DNA of 38,304 nt from RGIG1681 sp045648025. Lineage in GTDB: Bacteria > Bacillota > Clostridia > Christensenellales > UBA1242. The notes under the pieces were generated by a model, which worked only from the letters and a program-made list of their open reading frames with translations, was not told where the DNA came from and made no database searches. The DNA lies in contig JAZRNH010000037.1 of assembly GCA_045648025.1 (NCBI GenBank), positions 1 through 38,304 of the forward strand. The letters run 5' to 3'. A program made the translations under genes and the position numbers. Below, piece after piece: positions 31,430-38,304 of the stretch; position 1 is the first letter of the stretch; each line of letters starts with the position of its first letter.

Positions 31430-32353
31430 ATGCCAAATACAAATGTAAACACTTTAGCAACTGTATCAGCAGAAGCAAAAACTTTTTATGACAAAACACT
31501 TTTAGCAAGACTTGTTCCAACTCTTGTTTTCGCTAAATATGGTCAAAAGAAATCACTTAAATCAAGAAGTGGTAAAACAATCGAATTTAGAAAATTCACA
31601 TCTTTAGATGTTGCATCTAAATTAACAGAGGGTGTGACACCTGCAGGTAAGAGCCTTGCTGTGACATCTATTACAGCAACTGTAGAACAATATGGTGACT
31701 ACCTTGAAATTTCAGATATGCTTGACTTGGTTGGAATCGACCCAGTATTAGTAGAATCTGCAGAATTACTTGGTGAACAAGCTGGATTGACAATCGACAA
31801 TGCAGTTAGAGATATTGTTTGTGCGGGTACAAATGTACAATATGCTGGTGGAAAAGATAGCACAAGTGCTATTACTGCTGCAGACAAAATGACAGCAGAT
31901 GAAGTTGCACGTGCTGCTGCAACACTTAAGAAAGGTAATGTTAAGAGAATTGATGGTAAATTCTACATTGGTATTGTAGATCCAGATATTGCTTATGACC
32001 TTATGAAAGATCCACTATGGCAAGATATTTCTAAATATAGTGGTGGTCAAGCCATCATGGATGGTGAAATCGGTAAATTACATGGTGTTCGTTTCGTTGA
32101 AACAACAGAAACTCTTGTTAAATCTGGTTCTGTAAATGTTCACTGTGCAATGATTATCGGTAAAGATGCCTATGGTATCGTTGATGTTGATGGTTCAGTT
32201 AAACCAGAAAACATTGTTAAAGCATTTGGTTCTGCTGGAACTGCTGACCCACTTAACCAAAGAGCAACATCTGGTTGGAAAGCATTATTTACTGCTAAAA
32301 GACTTGATGAAAATTGCATGGTTCGTATCGAGTGTGCAACAACTCTTGACTAA
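31430..32353 (+). CDS. Major capsid protein, N4-gp56 family
   Basis: This is a 307-aa protein. The signature of the N4-gp56 capsid family is clear: AKTFYDKTLLARLVPTLVFAKYGQ, SGKTIEFRKF, LTEGVTPAGKSL, and VEQYGDYLEISDMLDL, with a C-terminal TSGWKALFTAKRL. It forms the icosahedral shell. AGGAGGG lies upstream. The codons use fewer rare forms than neighbours, as expected for the most abundant protein. It is followed by a strong hairpin at 32380-32403. Confidence 0.95.
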   Translation: MPNTNVNTLATVSAEAKTFYDKTLLARLVPTLVFAKYGQKKSLKSRSGKTIEFRKFTSLDVASKLTEGVTPAGKSLAVTSITATVEQYGDYLEISDMLDLVGIDPVLVESAELLGEQAGLTIDNAVRDIVCAGTNVQYAGGKDSTSAITAADKMTADEVARAAATLKKGNVKRIDGKFYIGIVDPDIAYDLMKDPLWQDISKYSGGQAIMDGEIGKLHGVRFVETTETLVKSGSVNVHCAMIIGKDAYGIVDVDGSVKPENIVKAFGSAGTADPLNQRATSGWKALFTAKRLDENCMVRIECATTLD

Positions 32354-32379
32354 AAGAGTTTAAAGGTTAAATCTTGCCA

Positions 32380-32403
32380 TCACCCTCTTTAATTAGAGGG
32401 TGA
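32380..32403 (+). other. Stable hairpin after the capsid gene, without U-tract
   Basis: TCACCCTCT-TTAATT-AGAGGGTGA is a perfect 9-bp stem with a 6-base loop. No T-run follows, so it should not terminate efficiently. It probably stabilises the 3' end of a processed capsid mRNA or tunes expression of the next gene. Confidence 0.65.
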
Positions 32404-32434
32404 GAAAAGATTAAATATATGGAGGAAATTAATT

Positions 32435-32725
32435 ATGGCAGAAACAAAAAATGTTGAAGTTGTAGAGGAAAAAGTTGTTAATACAACCGAAAGTATTGAA
32501 GATGTGAAGATTGATGCAAAACATACAGAGGTTGCAAAACAAACTGCAAAGGTTATCAAAAACAAGAAAATGGTTGAAATTAAGATTCCTATTGACTCTC
32601 AAAATCCAAAGGATTTGATTGTTCCAGTAATCATCAATGGTTATCGTTGGGAAATCAAGAGAGGCGAAAAAGTTCTTGTTCCAGAACCGGTTGCTAAAAT
32701 CCTTGAAGATGCAAAGTATATTTAA
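32435..32725 (+). CDS. Small head-associated protein
   Basis: This is a 96-aa protein. It has a disordered acidic N-terminus, then a compact domain VEIKIPIDSQNPKDLIVPV..INGYRWEIKRGEKVLVPEPVAKILEDA. The pattern V-x-x-N-G-x-x-W-x-I-x-R-G-E-x-V-x-V-P is common in proteins encoded right after major capsid genes of many Firmicutes phages. A capsid decoration or vertex role is likely but not known. Confidence 0.8.
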   Translation: MAETKNVEVVEEKVVNTTESIEDVKIDAKHTEVAKQTAKVIKNKKMVEIKIPIDSQNPKDLIVPVIINGYRWEIKRGEKVLVPEPVAKILEDAKYI

Positions 32726-32734
32726 TTAATTATC

Positions 32735-32764
32735 AAAACAATCCATGTGTTTTTGGATTGTTTT
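32735..32764 (+). terminator. Intrinsic terminator after head genes
   Basis: AAAACAATCC pairs perfectly over 10 bp with GGATTGTTTT (loop of 10 bases), and the right arm ends in TTTT. It splits the head genes from the connector/tail genes. Read-through or a further promoter must supply the tail genes. Confidence 0.75.
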
Positions 32765-32766
32765 AT

Positions 32767-32810
32767 GTGATTTGAGTTGGCTATTAGTGGTTCGAACCCA
32801 CAAAGTCGCA
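32767..32810 (+). ncRNA. tRNA-like element lacking the anticodon arm
   Basis: GTGATTT (32767-32773) pairs over seven positions (two G-U) with AAGTCGC (32803-32809), followed by A. A canonical T-arm with GTGG-TTCGAAC-CCAC lies between. The D-region is reduced to TTGGC and there is no anticodon arm, giving 44 bases. It resembles the acceptor/T half of a tRNA or a tmRNA-like end. It sits just after a terminator and just upstream of the connector gene. Confidence 0.45.
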
Positions 32811-32827
32811 GAAACATGGAGGAAATT

Positions 32828-33463
32828 ATGAAATTAGGTGAAATCAAACTAGAGGCTTTAAAGATTATGAATATCAACAATGATAGTGTGCTTGTTCTTG
32901 AGAACATGGATGCTATTTTAGGCGAGAAAAGATATGCTAAATACCTTAATAATATGTTTAATTGCATCAATAAGGCAATAGATGTGATCAATCATAAGAA
33001 AATATTGCCTCAAAACAGAATTGAGATGTCTGAATTACAAGTGAAGTCTGGTGCAATCAATAATAGATTTGATGTTTCAACTATTCGTGATTTTATATCA
33101 ATTTCAAGGATTGTCTATGAAGACAATAAAGGTTATAGAGAAAGAGTTCCTTTTGAGAGAGAGGGAAATCTTGTTGTTGTGTCTAACAAATATCTTCCAG
33201 AATATTTGGCAATGGTATATGACACAAAGATTGAAAACATTACAGACAATATTGCAGACACAGATGATATACCAAATTTAAGTGATGAACTTGCAAGATT
33301 GATACCATACTACATAAAGTTTGAACTTTATCAAGAAGATGAACCAGACCTTGCTTTAACCGCTAAAAATACCTTTGACCAGGGCATTGAATCTCTTCGA
33401 GTTTATGATGATGAATTTGAGAGTTTTAATATAGAAAAAGTTTATTCAAGTGAGGATTGTTAA
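32828..33463 (+). CDS. Head-tail connector/adaptor-like protein
   Basis: This 211-aa protein starts at ATG 32828 after GGAGG (an upstream TTG at 32777 lies in the tRNA-like element). It is mainly helical. The position, between the capsid genes and the nozzle-like protein, and the length suit a P22 gp4-type adaptor that sits under the portal. The sequence itself has no diagnostic motif. TAATG links it to the next gene. Confidence 0.7.
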   Translation: MKLGEIKLEALKIMNINNDSVLVLENMDAILGEKRYAKYLNNMFNCINKAIDVINHKKILPQNRIEMSELQVKSGAINNRFDVSTIRDFISISRIVYEDNKGYRERVPFEREGNLVVVSNKYLPEYLAMVYDTKIENITDNIADTDDIPNLSDELARLIPYYIKFELYQEDEPDLALTAKNTFDQGIESLRVYDDEFESFNIEKVYSSEDC

Positions 33464-35943
33464 TGAGTGTACAATTAAAAGAAAGAAGACAAGCAAAGAT
33501 TAGTAATTTTAAAGGTGTTGATTTTTCAAGTTCTTCTCTTTTGGTTGCACAAAACAGAGCTGTGAATAGTAAAAACTTTATATTCGAAAATGGTGTAAAT
33601 AGAAAGAGAAATGGATGGTTTGAAAAATGGCGAGTTGGTGATGGCAACATCAATGGCATCTTCGAGTGTGTTCTTGATGGTGTGAAAACTATTCTTGTTT
33701 ATGGTGAAAAGCAATTCTATAAGGTTGTTAATGATGAAGTGATAAATATTACAAACTCATCAACAAATGCATCTTGCAAGGTCAATATCGAACGATTATT
33801 GGATAGAAGATGTCAAATGTTTATCTCTCAAAATAGATGCTATTTTGTTGGTTGTGGTGATTATCTAACCTATGGCAAATATGGTGACAACTATGAGTTG
33901 AGAAGAGTTGAAGATGATGACAACACTTATATTCCAACAACAACTATCAACATTGATGCAGATGGTGTTGAGGGGGATATTGTAAAAACAAAAGATATGG
34001 CGAACTTGCTTTCAAGCAAAAGAAAAAACACTCTTGTTGGAAATGTTGCAAATTCTACATTTACACTTGATTCTCAAAGCATTGATACAAATGTTCAAGT
34101 AATAGTGGAACATGAAACACTAGAGAACGAAGAGTTGGTGATAAAGAAATATGCCAGTAAAGATGTTTTCTTATATGATGAAAATGGTTCAAATGTTGGT
34201 TCTATTGATTTTGAAAATTCAAGGGTTAAGTTCTTTATTGATACAATGCCACCTATTTCTCAAGAGTCAAATATAACAATTACTTTTGGTTGTAAGACAG
34301 AGGGATATGCAGAAAGAATTAATAATTGCGAATTTGGAATCATGTTTGGTGTTAATGGTAATCCAGACAGATTATTCGTTGCTGGAAATGATGAATATCC
34401 AAATATAGACTTTTATTCTGCTATGGATAACCTAACCTATTTTGAAGACCAAAACAATAGTTCAATCGGTTCTTCAGAGTCAAAGATAGTTGGTTATTCA
34501 AGACTTGGTGATGGAACACTTGCAACACACAAAGAATTGGTTAATGGTGAGGCAAGTATTTATTACAGGACTGGTACTTATAACACAGAATATAACGAAG
34601 ATGGTAGTTTGGAAAAGGTTATGTCATACTTTCCTATCAAAGCTGGAACAATCGGTGAGGCAATGATAAGCAAGTATGCAAATGCTAATTTGAGTGGTGA
34701 CAAACTATATCTTTCAAGAAATGGTGTTTTTGGAATTGTAATGTCTTCAAACATATCTTCAACAGAAAGATATTCGAAAGAAAGAAGTCAATACATAAAA
34801 TCAAAACTTATTAAGCACACAAGCCTGGAAAATGCTGTTGCAATTTCGTATAGGAATAGATATTATCTCGCAGTTGATGATGTTTGTTATGTTGCAGATG
34901 CAAGAATAACATCACAAAACACTTCAGATACAGATTCATTTAATTATGAGTGGTATTACTGGGATAATATGCCAGTAAGAGTTTGGTGCATTATTGATGA
35001 CAATCTTTACTTTGGAACAGAAGATGGAAGAATATGCACATTTGATGGTAAATATGTGGATAGAATCCATGAAAAGACAGAAGATGGTGATTTGTATTTA
35101 GAGTATGATACAAACACAATAGTCTACAACAAGTATATTGGTGTTAAAGATGATGACTTGATCAAGTTTGATACAGATATATTCAAAGTGAAGTTATTGC
35201 CAGAACAAATTATAAAAGTTGAAAATAATAGAATTTTCTTAAATGAAACAGATATTTTAACTTGTTATACTGGAACAGAGGTTTATGCAGACAATGTTGG
35301 TTCTTCTGGATTAGTTGTAAACAAGAAATACTATTTTGATGATATTAATTTATCTAATTGCTCATTTGCTTTGGTTGATGAAACTGGGGCATCTGTAAGT
35401 ATTAGTTCAAGAGGATTTAGGTTTTGCGAAAACTTAAAAAACAAAGAACTTGTTGTTATGAATTTAACAGATGACACTTTCCAGGTTAAATACGATAAGC
35501 GAACAGAGAATATTGAGTTTGTAAAATACAACAACTCTAATGTTTATCAAACACCACGTGCAACATTTGTTATTAAAGAAAATGTTGTTGCAACATGGTA
35601 TAGTCCAGTATTTGACTTTGGAACTAATCAAGCAATGAAAACTCTGTTGGCGCTAACAATTTCAACAGAACCTATCACAAATGGTCAAGTTGAGTTTGGA
35701 TATACAACAAAGAACTCGGAAGAATTTATAGAATCACAAGGGATTCACATGTTCGATTTTGAAACTTTGGACTTTAATAACTTCTCTTTCGATACATCAT
35801 TTGCAAATAGTTATACAGTTGATATTAAAGACTATTTCAACTTTATACAATTTTTCTTTAAGAGTGATAATGATAGGTCGTGTGCAATTCACTCACTCAC
35901 AATAAATTACAAAATAAATTCTATGAATAAAGGAGTGCAATAG
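33463..35943 (+). CDS. Tail nozzle/stabilisation protein, P22 gp10-like
   Basis: This is an 826-aa protein. The opening (ISNFKGVDFSSSSLLVAQNRAVNSKNF, then NGVNRKRNGW) and repeated beta-rich segments (LYLSRNGVFGIVMSSN, RYYLAVDDVCYVADAR, YYWDNMPVRVWCIIDDNLYFGTEDGRICTFDGK) resemble the beta-propeller nozzle proteins of P22-type short tails, which plug the portal after packaging. It is longer than P22 gp10. No tape measure or tube gene follows. The assignment is by overall pattern and location. Confidence 0.72.
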   Translation: MSVQLKERRQAKISNFKGVDFSSSSLLVAQNRAVNSKNFIFENGVNRKRNGWFEKWRVGDGNINGIFECVLDGVKTILVYGEKQFYKVVNDEVINITNSSTNASCKVNIERLLDRRCQMFISQNRCYFVGCGDYLTYGKYGDNYELRRVEDDDNTYIPTTTINIDADGVEGDIVKTKDMANLLSSKRKNTLVGNVANSTFTLDSQSIDTNVQVIVEHETLENEELVIKKYASKDVFLYDENGSNVGSIDFENSRVKFFIDTMPPISQESNITITFGCKTEGYAERINNCEFGIMFGVNGNPDRLFVAGNDEYPNIDFYSAMDNLTYFEDQNNSSIGSSESKIVGYSRLGDGTLATHKELVNGEASIYYRTGTYNTEYNEDGSLEKVMSYFPIKAGTIGEAMISKYANANLSGDKLYLSRNGVFGIVMSSNISSTERYSKERSQYIKSKLIKHTSLENAVAISYRNRYYLAVDDVCYVADARITSQNTSDTDSFNYEWYYWDNMPVRVWCIIDDNLYFGTEDGRICTFDGKYVDRIHEKTEDGDLYLEYDTNTIVYNKYIGVKDDDLIKFDTDIFKVKLLPEQIIKVENNRIFLNETDILTCYTGTEVYADNVGSSGLVVNKKYYFDDINLSNCSFALVDETGASVSISSRGFRFCENLKNKELVVMNLTDDTFQVKYDKRTENIEFVKYNNSNVYQTPRATFVIKENVVATWYSPVFDFGTNQAMKTLLALTISTEPITNGQVEFGYTTKNSEEFIESQGIHMFDFETLDFNNFSFDTSFANSYTVDIKDYFNFIQFFFKSDNDRSCAIHSLTINYKINSMNKGVQ

Positions 35944-35945
35944 GT

Positions 35946-36344
35946 ATGGATAAAAAGAAGATAAATCAAGTATCTGCAGAAACAGAACAAGCCATAAAAC
36001 GAAAAACAGCCTATGCTCTGCCAGATAGACCATCCGAAAGTGGCATGAGGGCAGATGAAATTAAAAAAGCATTTTATGCTGCAATGACAGATAAAACAGA
36101 CTCTCTATTAGCTGAAATTAAAAGAATTGTAGAAGAATCAAACAGTGTTGATGATGATCTATACAATCTTATTAATGATTTTGTTTCGCAAGGAATTGAA
36201 AATGCTAACAAGGTAATGGTGACAGATGAAAAAGGAAATGTCACACCTAGTGATATTATTCCTATTGGTAGTTGTAAATGTTATACAGAAAGCAATGATG
36301 GTGAGGTTGCTTTCGTGATTGAATTTCCAGAGGAGGCAGATTAA
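35946..36344 (+). CDS. Tail-fibre associated protein (N-terminal anchor type)
   Basis: This is a 132-aa protein. The block YALPDRPSESGMRADEIKKAFYAAM is widespread near tail-fibre genes of phages from gut Firmicutes. The C-terminus is beta-type and ends in FVIEFPEEAD. It overlaps the next gene by one base (TAATG). It probably bridges the short tail and the receptor-binding protein encoded next. Confidence 0.75.
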   Translation: MDKKKINQVSAETEQAIKRKTAYALPDRPSESGMRADEIKKAFYAAMTDKTDSLLAEIKRIVEESNSVDDDLYNLINDFVSQGIENANKVMVTDEKGNVTPSDIIPIGSCKCYTESNDGEVAFVIEFPEEAD

Positions 36345-37303
36345 TGAGAAAATTAGAATTTAAACCACAAGACAGACAATCTATTGATTTTGCAGAAAGA
36401 GAGAGAAGAAAAAGTAAAAATTTATGGAATAGTGCATTAAGAAAAGGTTGCTATGTTTTTAGTAATGGAACTTATGACCATACAAATACAGACTATGCTT
36501 GTAATGAGAATTTAATTGAGGTCGAGCCAAACTCAACAATTACTATAAGTTTTAAAGGTTTGCCTAAAAGTATTGCTGGTGGTTTTATATTTTTTAACAA
36601 TGGTGTATATGTTGGGTGTGAGGGTAATGGAGCAACAACAGCAAAAGTCCCTAGCAATGCAAATCAAGTAGGATTTGATTTCTGGTATGCAGATATTGGG
36701 AATAATTTAAACCTTATATATGATATTCAACTTGAATATGCTTCAACAGAATCTGAATTTGAAGAATCAGCTGGGGGAGATATTGTTCGTGGAAATAGGA
36801 ATATTGTAAGAAGAGAAACTATTTACGATATGGATTCGACCTTTGAGAGAAAGACCATAATAAATGGTGTTTCTTATACAAACGGCATAAAATTAACACA
36901 TGATAATGTTGTTGAGATTCCCATTGATACAACTAAAGTACAAAAAGTTATTGTGTGGATAGAGGCTTGTCCTCATAGTGGCAACTGGTTTAGTGATGGA
37001 ACATCGCCTTTGATTATGGATTTGAGGCAACCAAACATCACATCAGACGCACAATTTAGAGCAAACTTATTGATTGCACCAAACATACAAAATAAGACAA
37101 GTGATTTTTCAAATCATTTTTATGGATTTACAGCTCGCATGAGTTCTTGGGATTCTAGCGGTTTGGGTGTAAGACATTTAACCATATTGCCTTATAGATA
37201 TAATTATTCTACAACTGGGGAAATAATAGAAGAAATAAGAGATAGTAATGGTAACACTTGTGATAACATTAGGATTACAAAAGTGGAGGTTGAGTTATGT
37301 TAA
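36344..37303 (+). CDS. Putative receptor-binding/tail-fibre protein
   Basis: This is a 319-aa protein, beta-rich and Gly/Asn/Thr-rich throughout. It contains a jelly-roll-like segment (NSTITISFKGLPKSIAGGFIFFNNGVYVG...AKVPSNANQVGFDF, residues about 62-113) reminiscent of carbohydrate-binding modules. The position next to the anchor-type gene supports a host-recognition role. The sugar or protein receptor is unknown. Confidence 0.7.
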   Translation: MRKLEFKPQDRQSIDFAERERRKSKNLWNSALRKGCYVFSNGTYDHTNTDYACNENLIEVEPNSTITISFKGLPKSIAGGFIFFNNGVYVGCEGNGATTAKVPSNANQVGFDFWYADIGNNLNLIYDIQLEYASTESEFEESAGGDIVRGNRNIVRRETIYDMDSTFERKTIINGVSYTNGIKLTHDNVVEIPIDTTKVQKVIVWIEACPHSGNWFSDGTSPLIMDLRQPNITSDAQFRANLLIAPNIQNKTSDFSNHFYGFTARMSSWDSSGLGVRHLTILPYRYNYSTTGEIIEEIRDSNGNTCDNIRITKVEVELC

Positions 37304-37689
37304 TTGCAATAAAAAAACTACAAAATAATCAAGTTTATATTGATAAAACATTTATAGAAAGATTTGGCGAAGAGTATGCAGACAAGTATGGATATTCTTT
37401 AATTGAAATTGAAGAAACTTATAAAGATTGTGATAGTGTCGATTTTAATGAGGATTTAACTTTTAATATTGATAAATATAATGCTCGAAAGCAAAGACAT
37501 AAAGACAACAAAAGGATATCTGAAATTAAGACTCGTCTAGAACAACTTTCACAAGACATTATTCAATCTCTTGCTGGTGCAGAGTTTGAAGATATGGTAG
37601 AAAGACAAAAAGAGTTCCAAACTTTACACAACGAATTAAGGATTCTTTTAGGTAAAGAGCCTAGAAAGTATTTGAGTGAAACAGAATAA
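37297..37689 (+). CDS. Tail-fibre region hypothetical protein
   Basis: This is a 130-aa protein. The N-terminal 50 residues are compact (IAIKKLQNNQVYIDKTFIE) and the rest is a charged helix (ISEIKTRLEQLSQDIIQSLAG), similar in style to small proteins encoded after phage fibres (fibre chaperones or XkdX-like). It overlaps the receptor-binding gene by 7 bases. No firm family. Confidence 0.72.
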   Translation: MLIAIKKLQNNQVYIDKTFIERFGEEYADKYGYSLIEIEETYKDCDSVDFNEDLTFNIDKYNARKQRHKDNKRISEIKTRLEQLSQDIIQSLAGAEFEDMVERQKEFQTLHNELRILLGKEPRKYLSETE

Positions 37690-37732
37690 GTTTCAAAATT
37701 TTTAAGTAATTAAAATAAGACTTGGAGGAATT

Positions 37733-38304
37733 ATGAACCAGATAACAAAGTGGTTAAGAAAGAATATTGGTTTAATTGTTTCTATAATCGGTGTTGTTTT
37801 GCTTGTAATTCTAACCTTTGGTGACATGGGTGAATTGTTTACAGAGAAATATTGGGAAAATGTTGGAGGGAATCTATCCTCAATTAGTGCATTAACCATA
37901 GGACTTGTAATGATTCAAACAACCATTAAGCAAGGTGTTAGTGAACAAGCATTATCTGCTGGATTAAACAAAGATGATACACAGAAGAAATACACAGAAC
38001 ATAAAACAATTCGTAAAGACTGTAGAGAAAAAGAAATCTATCTTCCATACTTTCTTGATATAAGAAACAAGAGAGAAACGAGGCGAAGAAAGAGAGAATT
38101 TTTGGTTGATAACAACTTTACAAGTGAGAAGAAACTTTTTGAGAGTGGAAATCAAAAACTAATAAAGAAATATAACCAAATTCAAATCAACATAACTGCA
38201 GATAGTATTAAGTGGTCAACTACAGAGATTGTTTTTAAGAAAAATGGTCAAATTGAAAAACTTGATACATACAGAAAGAAACGAGCTGTAAAAGGATTCT
38301 TAAC
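37733..38304 (+). CDS. Multi-pass membrane protein, N-terminal part (continues at base 2)
   Basis: ATG 37733 follows TTGGAGGAA. The frame stays open to the end of the window and continues through the circular join to 637, giving 355 residues. This part contains two hydrophobic segments, at about residues 11-30 (GLIVSIIGVVLLVILTFG) and 48-65, followed by a basic stretch (KRETRRRKREF) on what should be the cytoplasmic side. The last 141 bases repeat the beginning of the window. It is the first gene of the membrane/ejection cluster after the tail genes. Confidence 0.85.
   Translation, partial: MNQITKWLRKNIGLIVSIIGVVLLVILTFGDMGELFTEKYWENVGGNLSSISALTIGLVMIQTTIKQGVSEQALSAGLNKDDTQKKYTEHKTIRKDCREKEIYLPYFLDIRNKRETRRRKREFLVDNNFTSEKKLFESGNQKLIKKYNQIQINITADSIKWSTTEIVFKKNGQIEKLDTYRKKRAVKGFL
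38164..38304. repeat. Terminal direct repeat, right copy (circular closure)
   Basis: It is identical to bases 1-141. Removing it leaves a 38,163-bp circle in which every gene is intact, apart from the frameshifted methyltransferase. Confidence 0.93.

Noticed and set aside
1..38304. Alternative genetic code (TGA as Trp)
   Set aside because: Several genes end in TGA (for example at 14233, 17083 and 26408) and TGG is used for Trp.
1..38304. CRISPR array, diversity-generating retroelement or insertion sequence
   Set aside because: No regularly spaced repeats, no reverse transcriptase and no transposase were seen.

Overview
The window reads as one complete, circularly permuted genome of a temperate podovirus-like phage of a low-GC Firmicutes-type host. 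The first 141 bases (1-141) recur exactly as the last 141 (38164-38304), so the unique sequence is 38,163 bp and the molecule closes on itself. One gene, a 355-aa membrane protein, runs across the artificial ends. The host guess rests on strong AT bias, near-universal GGAGG ribosome sites, a LexA/cI-type repressor and a large serine recombinase. TGA is used as a stop, so the standard bacterial code applies. I cannot name the host genus.

Layout. (1) 37733-38304 plus 1-11072, plus strand: membrane proteins, a coiled-coil protein and a giant 2852-aa polyvalent protein with a zinc-protease motif, an ADP-ribosyltransferase-like domain and hydrophobic segments. This looks like a DNA-ejection/internal-virion module. 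It ends at a bidirectional terminator. (2) 11125-13591, minus strand: lysogeny module with serine recombinase, small membrane protein and self-cleaving repressor. (3) 13592-13772: divergent promoters with palindromic operators. (4) 13773-24851, plus strand: early operon. It holds Cro-like and XRE regulators, a Sak-family annealing protein, a YqaJ-type exonuclease, NinB-like and HNH proteins, SSB, a replication initiator containing a likely origin, and a DnaC-type helicase loader. It continues with a sigma-like regulator, an ERCC4-like nuclease, a frameshifted cytosine methyltransferase, an HD hydrolase, a clamp-like protein, an ASCH protein and a late-activator-like protein. (5) 24852-25190: terminator, a tRNA-Leu-like gene and a second cloverleaf-like element. 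(6) 25191-37689: small genes, terminase, P22-type portal, scaffold, N4-gp56-family major capsid protein, connector, nozzle-like protein and tail-fibre genes. There is no tail tube, sheath or tape-measure gene, which supports a short-tailed particle.

How it fits together: the repressor keeps the early operon off through TGTAGA-N7-TCTACA operators and is probably inactivated by RecA-stimulated self-cleavage. Early genes replicate and recombine DNA. The sigma-region-4-like protein at 24453 probably turns on the late genes. Late genes build the capsid, the short tail and the injected proteins.

Most striking features: a ten-G homopolymer inside the SAM-binding motif of the methyltransferase, which puts the gene out of frame (possible phase variation); the giant polyvalent protein with four copies of a short linker motif; three tRNA-like elements, one lacking an anticodon arm; and the absence of any recognisable endolysin or holin.
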